From Zygnema cylindricum (taxonomy: Eukaryota; Streptophyta; Zygnematophyceae; Zygnematales; Zygnemataceae): a stretch of 64,000 bases of DNA. Below are positions 11,277-21,924 of the stretch, in pieces; within the stretch, counting starts at the first letter, position 1, and every line of letters starts with the position of its first letter. The stretch covers positions 316,975-380,974 of the forward strand of contig JBBHKE010001687.1 in assembly GCA_037447655.1 (NCBI GenBank). The letters run 5' to 3'. The notes under the pieces were generated by a model. That model had not been told where the DNA came from and searched no databases. It worked only from the letters and a program-made list of their open reading frames with translations. The position numbers and the translations under genes were made by a program.

Positions 11277-11489
11277 GTAAGGCATCTAATGCCCTACGCT
11301 TTCACTCACGTGAAAACATTGGCCTTTTCCCATAACTTGCCGGAGGAAGTTCTCATCCAGGCCCTCGGAGAGGAAATCTATTCAAGAGGGGGGAAACACC
11401 GAGCTGATCAGGCCAGATCCGTTTTTTGATCAGCAGACCAAAAGACCCCTATGATGGATAGGGACTAAAAAACGTTATCTGTGGCTCTA

Positions 11490-12014
11490 ATTCTCAACCG
11501 GACGGGGAATTTCAAACTCAATGGATACGGCGGGTATTAAGACGCAGTGGTCGATACAGGAGCACTCCCAAATCTAATCACCACATCGGCTTTGCAGCAT
11601 ATGCCTGAAGAACTCCGACCGAAAATCTTCCCCAGTGACATCTGTCTAAGTACTGTTAGCAGTGGGAGGTAACCGGTACACGAAATAATCAAAGCTATGT
11701 TAATAGAGTTCGGCGACGACGCAGGTCAGAAGGTCCAAATTCAACTTCCCTTCCTGGTGGTGGAAGGTAAACAGTTTGAGATTTTATTGGGAATGGCCAC
11801 CTGGACAAGGTTGAATATGGGATTGAGTGTGTGGAAGGAGCACTTTACTGTTCCGAATCCTGAGGATCCCGAAGGAGTCAAAGTGGTGGTTCCTCTGGAT
11901 ATATGGAATAGGGGGAAATTTAATGCTCGCGTTGTAGGATGTTATCCCGTCTATGCTTCTCACACACCCACGGAACTGCTCGCTAGCGCCACCGATATCG
12001 CAGACATAATATAG
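11490..12014 (+). pseudogene. GY2 retropepsin-like protease
   Basis: The catalytic motif AVVDTGALPNLIT starts at about 11544, with the Asp codon at 11553. It is in frame with the open stretch 11697-12014, whose FLVVEGKQFEILLGMATWTRLN is the second beta-sheet half of a retroviral-type aspartic protease. The frame carries a stop just before the motif (near 11540) and one near 11670. The product would cut the GY2 polyprotein. An open, family-unassigned tail follows to about 12146. Confidence 0.75.
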
Positions 12015-12146
12015 CAATTCCCAATTTCCAAGCAGTGGGAAGAAGGATACCAGAACAGATTATTAGAAATAACAAAACTTCGGCGGGAAGTGGACAAATC
12101 CTTGACAGCTGTTTTTGTGAAGGAAAAAGAACCTCGGTTGGAATCT

Positions 12147-12439
12147 GCAATTCTATGTCCTCCATTGGACTACAGAATACAGGAAGCCTCTAGATAGTGT
12201 TTAACTAACCCACTTTAAGCCACGACCACTTCTTCCCAAGAAGGCAAACCGACAATTTGACTACATCCTTGTGAAGCCTGGACTCCGTTGAGTCCGTAGC
12301 AAAAAGAATCACTGAAAACGGCCAACCAGCCGATAAGTTATAGGGTGGCAAAGATGCCAATTTATACAAACTCTCACAGAGAGAGGACTATCTACCTAAA
12401 TTTTCCTAAGTCCTAGTTTTTCCTAATTCCCTCTCACAG
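12147..12439 (-). repeat. Family A LTR fragment inserted in GY2
   Basis: This stretch matches the last third of the family A LTRs in minus orientation: it reads like 36442-36730 and 21925-22210, including the TGCAATTCTATGTCC terminus and a degenerate TATA region. It sits between the GY2 protease and methyltransferase. It ends abruptly near 12439, just before methyltransferase motif II, so only a truncated end of an LTR is present. No target duplication was seen. Confidence 0.75.
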
Positions 12440-13230
12440 CTGTAGATCGCACCGAAGTGTCCCGAAAATATAGACAATATCCTTAAGCCACATCTCGCTA
12501 TGCTGGAGCGGGTAGATTTGGTGATTGCAGGATGGCCATGTCAAGGATACTCTTTAGCCAGGAAAGGCGAGGGACATCAGGATAGCAGAAGTCGAACCTT
12601 CTTCCAGATGATCAAATTACTTTCCTGGCTGCAGCATTCCCAAGACCAACCAGTGAGGTATGTTTTGGAGAATGTCCACCCGGGAGATGATAAGAGAAAA
12701 CAAGTCGCAAATAGCTAGAATAAAGTCAAGCAGATTCTAAGAGCTCCACTTGTTTTCGATGCGGCTCTACTAGGATCCAAGGCTCACAGAGTTCGGGCGT
12801 ACTGGACCAATTTGATACCTCTGTCAGTCCTGAACAAGCTCTTACAGAACCACAAAACAGATCCCCAGATTACCCTGCAACAAATTTTAGGGACAGGGCG
12901 GATGGCTACTCCAGTAATTAATCCTGATCATCCCCCGTTCTTCCAGTGGAACCAACCAGGAGCACCTCGGCGAGCACTACCAACATTGGTTTCCTTCCCC
13001 AATAGCCATGCGTATCAAAAGGGAGCGGTAGGAATGATATTTGACAGCAAACGTGGAGTTTGGACAACGCCAACAGTGGAAGAACGAGAACAAGCCATGG
13101 GATTCCAACGAGCAAGTACGGCGGCACCAGGTATATCACACCTCCAGAGGTGCAGCCTACTCGGACAAAGCATGGATCTAAATGCAATAACATGGGTGAT
13201 AAAACATTCTCTAGCCTTCTCTAGCCTCCA
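12440..13230 (+). pseudogene. C5-cytosine DNA methyltransferase domain in the GY2 pol
   Basis: The order of motifs is that of canonical C5 methyltransferases, not the rearranged DRM type. A motif II-like VDRTEVSRKY is at about 12443 in a neighbouring frame. Motif IV DLVIAGWPCQGYS follows, with the catalytic Cys codon at 12539. Motif VI YVLENV is at about 12659, motif VIII SKAHRVRAYWTNL at about 12778 and motif IX TPTVEEREQAMGF at about 13070. Motif X LLGQSMDLNAITWVI is at about 13159. The VIII and X blocks resemble DNMT3. The domain would add methyl groups to cytosine in DNA. It shares one frame with the start of the RT region, interrupted by a TAG at 12716-12718 and a frameshift near 12485. 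Motif I (SAM binding) is not visible and may have been lost with the adjacent LTR fragment. Confidence 0.85.
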
Positions 13231-13890
13231 GTCTCCGCAATCGAGGGATCGTTACCTTCAAGCTCCAAAGTTGTTAGCGGTGCAGGCCCACTTGCAGCTT
13301 GAGGAGGGGAGGGAGGCAAGAAAACAGTTTTTATCATCAAAATTTTCCAGTCCCAGCATTTTACCGAAATTAAGGGATTCCTCAGTGGGGGGGAGCGGAG
13401 GCTCGGAGAGAGACAGCTTAGCGGAAGTTGTTAGCAGCATCATTCTAAAGGGAGGAGCTGAGGTAGACCCGAAGGTAGGGATGGAATTCGATATCTCCCG
13501 CTTGGGTAGACCCCCAAAGGCCTGGGCACCGGTGGAACCCGGAAAGATGGATTGGACCTTAGAGGAGCAGTTGGACCCGCAGCAAAAGGCCCAACTCTCC
13601 GACCTATTGGAGAAGAACAAACAAGTGTTATCTTGGTCAGATACCGACGTAGACATCTCCAAAAGAACCCCTTTTCGAATTGATTTTATAGACGAGACGT
13701 CTACTGTTTGGCAGAAGCAGTACCCTCTCAGTTTCAAGGAAAAGGAGTTCAACACGGCAAAGGTACAAACTCTGGTAGAAGTCGGATTGGTTCAAGAAAG
13801 TACCGGACTCCATGGATTTGCGTCTCCAACCGTTCTCCCACCCAAGAAGGACTCATCTGGGAAAATGGTAGACTTTCGATGTGTGGAGAT
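13231..13890 (+). pseudogene. GY2 linker and N-terminal part of reverse transcriptase
   Basis: This frame is continuous with the methyltransferase. A low-complexity linker (GGSGGSERDSL) leads into the gypsy RT start: LSDLLEKNKQVLSWSDTDVD, TPFRIDF, then KVQTLVEVGLVQESTGLHGFASPTVLPPKKD. The frame is lost near 13885 and the RT continues in another frame. The shared frame argues that methyltransferase and RT belong to one Pol polyprotein rather than being neighbours by chance. Confidence 0.75.
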
Positions 13891-14514
13891 TACCGGATGC
13901 TTAACACGGCAACTATACCTGACCGATACCCAATGCCTACCCCGGAAGAGATTTTTGACACGCTGGCCGGGGCCACCATTTACTACACGCTAGACATGAA
14001 GAATGGGTTCCACCATATCGCGATGGAGCCAAAGCACCGGGAAAAGACAACTTTTTGGGCAGGGTCCAGGTTGTATGAATGGCTCTACATGCCATTCAGG
14101 CTGAAGAATGCGCCAGCCAAATTCCAACGTGCTATGGACGAGGCACTCCGTGGAATTGACTGTGCACGGTGCTATATAAACGATATGATTATCTTCTCGA
14201 AGACCTTTGAGGAACACCTGGAGCACATACAGATTGTACTCGAAGCTCTCCAAGCAGCGGGCTTGAAATGTCACCTGGGTAAGGGAATTTTTGGGGCGCA
14301 GAAAATTATTTACCTGGGACACGAAGTTACACCCGAGACAGTGGGTCCCCATATGGTCAAAGTTGCGGCCCTTGATGCCCTACCTCCTTCTCAGGAAGTC
14401 TCTGCACTCCGCACATTTTTAGGCCTGGCTAACTATTATCGGAGATTCATCCCTGAATTTAGCAGCCATGCTCAGCCTTTGAACCAGTTGCTGCGGAAAG
14501 ACCAAGAGCGGTAG
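13860..14514 (+). pseudogene. GY2 reverse transcriptase palm and thumb
   Basis: This is a Ty3/gypsy RT: MCGDYRMLNTATIPDRYPMPTP, then the first catalytic Asp in YYTLDMKNGFHH (about 13983). WAGSRLYEWLYMPFRLKNAP and the active-site box follow. The box reads YINDMIIF (about 14173) where the family has YIDD, so one catalytic Asp is replaced by Asn. The thumb/connection follows (FLGLANYYRRFIPEFS). A TAG at 14512-14514 ends the open part. Confidence 0.9.
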
Positions 14515-15100
14515 TGGACGGAGGAGCAACAGATTGCCTTCCAGTTCCTCAAGGATTCCCTGAAGCAACACCTAGTGCTCCGAATGCATGATCACCAAAG
14601 ACCCTTCCTACTTTACACTGATTTGAGCCGGTTTGGATTGGGAGCTGTTTTAGCCCAACTGGATGATGCTGGTGCCGAATATGTGGTAGCTTACGCCAGC
14701 CGGAGTAATAACCGAGCGGAGGGGAATTACAACAGCTATCATGGGGAATTACTGGCGGCGGTATGGGCCATCCAACACTTCAGACCATACCTATACGGAG
14801 TCCATTTCACTTTGATCACGGATCACCAGCCTCTCAAGTGGATTATGGAGAACAGCAAGCTCACTGGCAAGCTCGCCAGGTGGGTGTTAATACTGCAGGA
14901 ATATGACTTCGACATAATCCACCGGGCCGGAGAGATTCATGGGAATGCCGACGGACTTAGCAGAAATCCTGACCCTTCCACTAGAGATTCCACCGGGGCC
15001 CGCCATGATGAGGACCCTGAAATCAGTTTGGGACTCATTCGAGCTTCTTCTGCCTTTATTTGGCTTCCTCAATCTGGGGGGGAAATGTCCATTTTCTTTG
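14515..15100 (+). pseudogene. GY2 RNase H
   Basis: In the same frame as the RT after one stop. Key residues are in LLYTDLSRFGLGAVL (Asp, about 14620), YHGELLAAVWA (Glu, about 14740) and LITDHQPLKWI (Asp, about 14815). The family tail GEIHGNADGLSR is at about 14930. It degrades the RNA strand of the RNA/DNA hybrid. Confidence 0.9.
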
Positions 15101-16443
15101 TAGACGTGGAGGGGCAGGCGCTAATAGGGGCCAGACGGAAAGATATTTGGAACGATCCCGATGCACTCCAATCTGTCCAACAAGGTTTCCCTCTTTCGCA
15201 TTTGTCAGGAGTGCAGTTATCTCGGGTGCAAACACGAATGGCGGCATACGAGTGGGAAAGGGGCATCTTAATCCGGAAGTGGGCAGATGGGACGAGGAAA
15301 GTGGTTCCTCCCCCGGCCGACGGGGAGACTCTTATTTTTAACCTTTACCAAAAGTGTGGCCATTTTGGGCAGAAACGGACCACCTCCTTGGTCGCAGGAT
15401 CGTACTGGTGGCACTGGTTGCGGTACCAAGTCAACCGGATTGTGCAGACGTGTTCCTCCTGTGACCGAGTCAAAGCAGCTTTTGACAAAAAGGGAGGTGC
15501 TCAGCTTCATTCCCTTCCCATCAGGGGGATGTTTTATCGGTGGTCTCTGGATCTTTTAGGTCCTCTCCCCACCAGCAGACGAGGGAACCGCTTTGTGTTC
15601 GTAATGATAGAGCATTTTTCCAAGTGGATCGAATTGGTGGTCTTACCCAGGAAGGAGTCTAAGGCTATTGCAAACGCATTCTTGTAGAGAGTGCTTTCCC
15701 AATTTGGGGCCCCAACCAAAGTTCTGACCGACCAGGGCTCTGAATTTGCGGGAGAATTCTCCAACTTGTTGGAATTGTGTCTCATCGAGCACCGGTTGAC
15801 CAGCTGAGACCACCCAGAAGCCGACGGTTTGGCCGAAAGGTGCGTGCAAACAGTGAAGCGGTCACTACGTAAATATGTCGTGGAAGAGGATCTAGGAGAG
15901 TGGGATAAAAGGGTGCCTTGGATCGCCATGGGGTACCGATTCAGCCGGCAAGCATCCCTCCACTCCTACAGTCTATATTTCATTTTGTTCGTACGGCATC
16001 CCATCCTCCCCGGCGCTGCCTCGGTCCAAGCAGTGGTCCTTCCGGAGATGGACAGCAAAGGAACAGTCGAAAAATTGATTGCCGACAGAGCCAAGGTATT
16101 TCACCGGGAAATGCCTCTGCCCAGGGGGAATCTACAAGCAGCTCAGCACCGAGATCAACTCTGGTATTCACAACGCCGGAGTGGGAATTTTGTCCTACGG
16201 GAACAGCGATTTCTACCCAAGGACTTCGTGTATCGGATGCAACAAAAAAACGACACTCTCGACAATTCAGCGGGAAGGGTGATTTTGAAGGTAGTGGAAG
16301 TCTCCAATAAGGGGGTCTTGACACTTGAAGGGAAGGATGGGCGGAGGATCAAAGAAAATCAGATCAATGTGGCTCCTTGTCACCTCCGGGGATTGGAAGA
16401 CGAACCTACTTTCCACCTTACCTATTTTGCTGATCCCCCTTTG
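15101..16443 (+). pseudogene. GY2 integrase
   Basis: The zinc domain runs from the H in CGHFGQKRT (about 15358) to the CC pair in TCSSCDRVK (about 15450). The core has Asp in RWSLDLLGPLP (about 15545), Asp in VLTDQGSEFAG (about 15728) and Glu in HPEADGLAERC (about 15835). The triad is therefore conserved, although a TAG (15685-15687) and a TGA (near 15806) lie inside it. The C-terminal region has an SH3-like GRVILKVVEVSNKGVLTLEG-type segment at about 16275. It would catalyse insertion of GY2 cDNA. Confidence 0.9.
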
Positions 16444-16602
16444 TGCTCCTCCGAATGCCTCTCATCACCCTCCCAGAATTCTGTACTGGTTTGTGATCGA
16501 TGCGACCAGTGTTGGCATCAATCTTGTCTCCCTTCATCTTGGGAACCTCGTCCTAAACCCCTTGCTCTCTGGTTCTGCGGGAACTGCGAATTAGGGGGGT
16601 AA
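16444..16602 (+). pseudogene. PHD finger at the end of the GY2 integrase
   Basis: The last 52 residues before the stop form a C4HC3 zinc finger: C-x3-C-x11-C-x2-C-x4-H-x2-C-x16-C-x2-C, with the hallmark Trp two residues before the final cysteine pair (WFCGNC). This is the PHD signature, apart from an x3 instead of x2 spacing in the first pair. PHD fingers commonly read histone H3 tails. In this position gypsy elements more often carry a chromodomain. It is in frame with the integrase. An alternative is another treble-clef zinc domain, but the CDRCDQCWHQSC core strongly favours PHD. Confidence 0.8.
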
Positions 16603-16629
16603 TTATTCAACAGTCTTAGTCACAGTTGA

Positions 16630-18107
16630 CTAAGAGGGGGGGAAATCAAGGACCCGACTCCACCTCTAAGGATTTCCTCCCTTCCCCCGGCCAGGAGGGG
16701 AAAGGAGAGGGGGGGAGGGGATATCTTTCTCCCTCCCCAAGCACTCATCCCCACCTTTGAATGTTTGCTCACAAGAACAAGGCGGGCAGCATAGAACACA
16801 AGCATGGTTGTGGGGAGCATTTGCCTTTGGGGAAGGGTGTTTGCAGGACTACAATGCCAATTACGCGGGCAGTGGGCCCTCCTCTGATGTTTCCGGCACA
16901 CTCGAGCTGTTAAGCTCATGTGCTTCAGAGGCACCCCTTTTATCTTACCAAGGATTCCCGGGCCCTTTTTCCTCTGTAGGGTCCTTAAAGTACAGGGAAA
17001 GGAGCAAACTCAGCCAAACCAGATTCTTCTATCTTCCTAACTAAACGCAACGTACTTTATTTCGCGCCTAACGGAGGCCGCACGACAAAGTTACTCCGTT
17101 CCAAAGACTCCCATACTGTTACATGTGACCAGTTGCCAACTGTCCCATTGGGGGCTACATTGTGGAACGCCACATAACTTTTGGGATAGTCTGGTAGATT
17201 TTGCTATTGGCTATCCGTAGGACGTTAGTTCAGGTCCACCAGCCGAATGGAGCATTTATTAATGTGAGTCAAAGTTAGGGGTTTCACGTCAATTTAGAAC
17301 TTTGTTGCTCAGGATTGTGTCATAGGAGACCACGTGGCTTCTAATCTAGCCGGAGATAGTCGCCTAACTTTTTGCCCCGAGTGTAGTACAACCTATTTTG
17401 TCATATGTCCGGACGATAACAATTCCTGGCCGGTGATTGGCTCCTATTATTGCTTTGACTTTGGTACTATCGGTAAGACAAACTTGGCTTGTATAAGACA
17501 CTTGGGGCCGAAGGAGACACGTTGCTGTTTCAGTACTGTCTCCTGAGAAAAACCCTAGAAATTCCAACAAACTTTCTTGTGGAGAACTTTTTTTTTGCTT
17601 GTGATTGTGACCCTATTGCCATCTTGGTTTGCACCCGTCCTTTGTGGAAATCGTAGTCCGGTTGGGTGGTTGGAACCGTCTTTCCTGTTTTGGGCGGTTT
17701 GGGGACTGGTGTTTGTTGGAAACCAAGAAGGGTCTTGCCGGTTCCGGGTCGCGGAAACCGAGGAGTTAAGGAGGCCCTATCTGTTCCGGGGTTTTCAGGG
17801 GGAGATTTCGTCTCCTTTTGGTTGTCCACGTTACGTTTTGGGGGTAGGTTGAGCTCGCTTGCTATTATTCCACATTCTAACTTTATATCTTTATTTTCTA
17901 AGGGCAAGGTGATATTGTTAATTCCGAGACAGCATTTTTATATTTCTATCCTTTCATTTTTCTGAGTGGAAGCATCTGGGTTCTCTTTTTGGTAGTTCTT
18001 TTTGGGGCTCTGGTCGGGTTTCTTCCGGGATCGATTACCAGAATCTTTTGTACCAGAATAGTGGATTTTGAGAGGATTTTCGTAAGGCTTCCAACAGATA
18101 GTCACAC
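16630..18107 (+). repeat. GY2 polypurine tract and candidate 3' LTR
   Basis: A polypurine tract (CTAAGAGGGGGGG, about 16630-16642) follows the stop. The next 1.46 kb has no coding content and a possible TATA element near 17489 (TGTATAAGA), as expected for a 3' LTR. The start (AAATCAAGGACC at 16643) lacks the usual TG, so the border is uncertain. The first about 260 bp recur at 18108. No 5' partner is present left of the gag. Confidence 0.5.
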
Positions 18108-18371
18108 AAATCAAGGACCCGGCTCCACCTCTAACGATTCCCTCCCTTCCCCCGGCCAAGAGGGGAGAGGAGAGGGGGGGAGGGGATATCTTTCTTCCTC
18201 CCCAAGCACTCATCCCCACCTTTGCATGCTTGCTCACAAGAACAAGGCGGGCAGCATTGAACAGAAGCATGATTGTGGGGAGCATTTGCATTCTGGGGAA
18301 GGGTGTTTGCAAGACTCCAATGCCAATTACCCGGGCAGTGGGCCCTCCTCTGGTGTTTCTGGCATGCTTGA
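18108..18371 (+). repeat. Second copy of the GY2 LTR start
   Basis: About 260 bp repeat 16643-16905 with a few percent differences, beginning at the same AAATCAAGGACC and ending near 18365-18371. There the sequence switches without a gap into a copia RT. It is a truncated second LTR copy in direct orientation. Confidence 0.8.
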
Positions 18372-19288
18372 CAAGATTCGAAATGAAAGATATGGGGGAG
18401 GCTAGATATATTTTGGGAATACAAGTAGAGAGAAATAGGAAAAAGAAGATAATTAGATTAACTGAGAAAGAGGCAATTGGAAACATGCTGGAAAAATTTC
18501 AGATAAACAAAGCCAACAGTTGCACGACTCCTATGGATCTAAAGAAGAGAAGCGAGGGGAGTGAGGAAGGAGACATCCTAAATCTAGATGATGAACTAGG
18601 TCCAGAAGAGAAGAAGTTTATGCAGACTATTCCATACAGACAGTTATGAATTGTACCAGACCGGATTTGGCAGCAGCTGTAGGAGTGCTAAGTAGGAGTC
18701 TGAATGCTCCTACCAAAAGGGATTGGGAAGCAACAAAAAGGGTCCTCAGATATCTCATATGAACTAGGGATCTATGGCTGCATCTGGATGGGGAAAACAC
18801 TGACATCACCACTTGGAGTGATGCCAGCTATGGGGATGCTCCGATGAGAAGATGTACATCTGGATATGTGTTGTATGTGGGGAATGGTGCTTGTTGCTGG
18901 AGCAGTAAGCACTAAAAGGTCATTGCTCAGTCTTCCATGGAGGCACAGTATATGGCATCTTGCTCTATTGTGAAGGAATTGATGTGGGTTAAATCCTTGC
19001 TTGGTGAATTGGGGCATCTTAAGAGTGGAATTCAGAAAATATTCTGTGATAATCAAGCAGCAATTGCAATTGCTGCTAATCCCAAACATCATTTTAAAGC
19101 AAAACACATGGACATCAGACTTAGCTTTGTTAGGGAAAAGGTGGAGAACAAAATAATAAGTCTAGAATACAGACCAGACAGTGAGATGGTGGCAGACATG
19201 ATGACCAAGCCGGTACCTTCTCCTAAATTAATTTTCTGCAGAGAGAGATGTGGACTTAAAATCAAAAGTGACTAGAAAATAAGGGGAG
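18372..19288 (+). pseudogene. Family A copia fragment (A1): RT end and RNase H
   Basis: Truncated on the left inside RT (EMKDMGEARYILGIQVER, KEAIGNMLEKFQ). It continues to RNase H (NCTRPDLAAAVGVLSRSLN, TTWSDASYGDAPMRRCTSGYVLYVG, EAQYMASCSIVKELMWV, FCDNQAAIAIAANPKHHFKAKHMDIRLSFV, ADMMTKPVPSPKL). Stops near 18648 and 18760 and small frame changes mark decay. The polypurine tract AAAATAAGGGGAG directly precedes the LTR at 19289. Confidence 0.9.
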
Positions 19289-20281
19289 TGTTGAAATAAA
19301 AGGTATTTTCTAGGTTAGTTAAAAGATTTAAATAAGAGCAGGAAAAAGCAGAGGCAGCCTGCTTCTAGCTTCTCTCTCTAGCCCCCATACTTGTCGTAGT
19401 CACTGAAGGCTGGAGAGGAAGCTAGAGCCATGGCTGCCTATGCTCCTTCTAGAGTCGAAAGGCAGATCCTTGGTAAACTTACGAAAAAGATTGACGGACC
19501 CATGATTTGATCCTGGTACCTGCCATCCGTCAAAGTAGCCGTTAGTCTTACCCTGTAGTCTAAGACCAGTGCTGAAGTGTATAGGGTACGATAGCTACTT
19601 AAAGATGACGAAAAAGAGAAGTGCGATTTAGTGACAAACGGACCACAATCACACAAACACAGTTAAAAATAGAATTACACCGGAAATGTACTACTTGTAT
19701 TTTTAACGGCTATAAATTAAGGCCGACATTAATCTAACGACGGAGAAAGAAGCCGGCATCGGGGAATGGTAGATTTGGCAGTTTTCGGTCACAACCACAA
19801 CGGGTGACACGTGGCAGCATGACATTAGATGACAGCATCTCCGGGACATATTATGGCGAACCAGGATATAGCAGGCGTCGTCTTTCTGGCCATATCGTAC
19901 AATGGCCATACAGAAAGTACTTTGGACCAAGGACCTTTCTGTACTGTACACTCAATTGATTGGTTCCGTACATCAGTAGGAGAGGGTTTAGAGAGGGGTT
20001 TAGGACTTAGAAAATTAGAGGTAGCCGCCTCTCTCTCAAAGAGCTTTTGTATAAAAGGGTCATCTTTGACCATTAATAATTAACTGCTCAGGGGAGCAAA
20101 TTGAAGGATTCTTTTTGAGGCAGACTCTGGTGAGTCAGCCCTTACAAGGGGTGCAGTCTGGTTAGTCTGTATTCTGTCAGGGTGTCAACAATATTCAGAC
20201 AAAGCTTAAAGAACTAAGGTTATCCTAGAGGCTTATAGCAAGCTGCCTACTCTGAGTACCTATGGAGGTCTCTGAGTTGCA
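19289..20281 (+). repeat. Family A LTR shared by A1 and A2
   Basis: A 993-bp LTR running from TGTTGAAAT to GAGTTGCA. It has a polypurine tract on its left (A1) and a primer-binding site with gag on its right (A2), so it served as the 3' LTR of one copy and the 5' LTR of the next. It contains a cluster of GTAC words near 19898-19970 and a TATA box (TATAAAAG, about 20050). Confidence 0.85.
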
Positions 20282-21326
20282 GGTTATGGGCCCACACTCT
20301 AGGGTGCCCATATTCAATGGGACTAGGTTCATCTACAGGGAGAGTATGATGATGGGAGCCCTATGTGAGAAAAGATTTTTGGGAATAGTAAGTGGGCGAG
20401 TGAAGCACCTATCCGGTCTTGCTATTCCTCCAAGGTTTGGAGAAAGCAGATTTGGTAGGAAACCAGATCCACCGTCATCAGACGAATCAGAAGACGAAGA
20501 AAGCATCGTGATGGAAAATAGGAAAGAAAAAGAGAAATCCACACCTATAGCAACCGGATCTGCTTTCATGTCTCCTATTCCGAGGAATGAGGAGAATGAT
20601 ATCGATACCAAGGACTACAACAACATGGCAACCAAGCATTTTATCCTCTGTCATCTCACACAAGGACTCGCTGGTCCTCATTTTTAGGTGGAAAAGGCAT
20701 CCGATCTGTGGGATGCGCTTATAGAGATGTACTGTAGCGGTACTATTCAGGAACTGAAGCTAGCAGCCCAAAGGATCAATGGATACTTTCACAAAAGAGA
20801 GAAGATGCTCAATTTGTGCAATGAGCTCGCTATACTTTTCATGGAGTTAGAGTGTGCCGGAAAAGTAGAAACCGAGAAGGCAAAGGTACATTGTTTGCTC
20901 ATGAAACTACCCGATGAGTATGAGAACATTGTAAACCAGGTACACGATCTACCAGACTTTAGGTGGGTATGGAATTCAATAGTTGGTATGATTCTCGTCC
21001 GAGAGAATACAATCGAAATTCGAAGGGGAGTTAAGAATGGACAAGCCTTGGCGGCTGGAGCAAGTTGGAGAAACAAAGATTCACGGAAACCCCTTGGAAG
21101 TCATGGAGTGGAAGACCTGAAAAATCAATCCGATGAATCAAGAACGAGGGGACCAAACGGGCTTTGTGACTTTTGTAAGAAACCTGAGCATTACATGGCA
21201 GAATGCACGAAACTGACCGAGCTTCGAATAAAGGAGGGGCAGACCGGGGGTAAAACACGAGGAAAGAAAAAGGGGATGTACCAAAAAATTGTACCATATA
21301 ACACGGAACAAAATGGGGTAGTTTAA
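20262..21326 (+). pseudogene. Family A Gag (A2)
   Basis: An ATG at 20262, inside the LTR end, reads through the primer-binding site (MEVSELQVMGPHSRVPIFNG). A second ATG lies in the primer-binding site itself. The capsid core has GALCEKRFLGIVSG, DLWDALIEMYCSGTIQELKLAAQRI and LMKLPDEYENIVNQVHDL. The CCHC knuckle is CDFCKKPEHYMAEC (about 21168). TAG at 20685-20687 interrupts it. After 21280 the sequence jumps into the integrase, so protease and the integrase zinc domain are deleted. Confidence 0.85.
20282..20294 (+). other. A2 primer-binding site, half initiator tRNA-Met type
   Basis: GGTTATGGGCCCA directly follows the LTR. It is complementary to the anticodon arm of eukaryotic initiator tRNA-Met (GGGCCCAUAACC) rather than to a tRNA 3' end. 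Confidence 0.8.
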
Positions 21327-21924
21327 AGATTGAATGAACACTAGGAGATAGTGTATATAGTATGTTGGCTATGAAGAAAATAGGAAAGTGATTTTGGGCA
21401 GAAGCCATGAAATGTGCCAACGACATTATGAATAGAGTCCTTACCTCAGCCAAAAAGGGAATGACACCTTATGAGAGATGGGTTGGAAGGAAACCAGATA
21501 TCTCACACCTTAAAATATTCTATAGCCAAGTTTACAGTCTTGATACGGAGAAGAAAAACTGGAAAATTTTTGCTAAGGGCAAACCTGGATACTTTGTAGG
21601 ATATGATGAGGATGTCAAGGGATATAGAGTCTATGACTTATCAAAGCAAGATATTATTCAGGTAAAACACCTAGTTGGTATTGATGGACGAAAGTCATTT
21701 GACCCCTTCAAAAATACCAAAAAGATAAGAATCTGATTTGAGTCTGAAAGCGAGGAGAGTCTTGTCTTTCCTGAAAAAGACATGAGTGAAACAGTGATTG
21801 CAAATTTAGGGGAGATGTAAGATACAAGAGATCTACCGGACACCTCACATATTCTTATGGACTTTGAGGAGACACAAGAGATGGAACTGGAACTGACTTC
21901 CATGAATAGGGGAGCCAGTGAGAC
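21290..21924 (+). pseudogene. Family A integrase C-terminal part (A2)
   Basis: From about 21290 the sequence reads as the integrase end: EQNGVV (remains of the catalytic Glu region), [59 protein letters not shown]. It breaks at 21924, where a minus-strand LTR begins. The five bases GAGAC before the break equal the target duplication found at the related junction at 36437. Confidence 0.85.

Noticed and set aside
15060-16352. Several open frames opposite or shifted to the GY2 integrase
   Set aside because: They are shadows of the integrase frame with no domain of their own.
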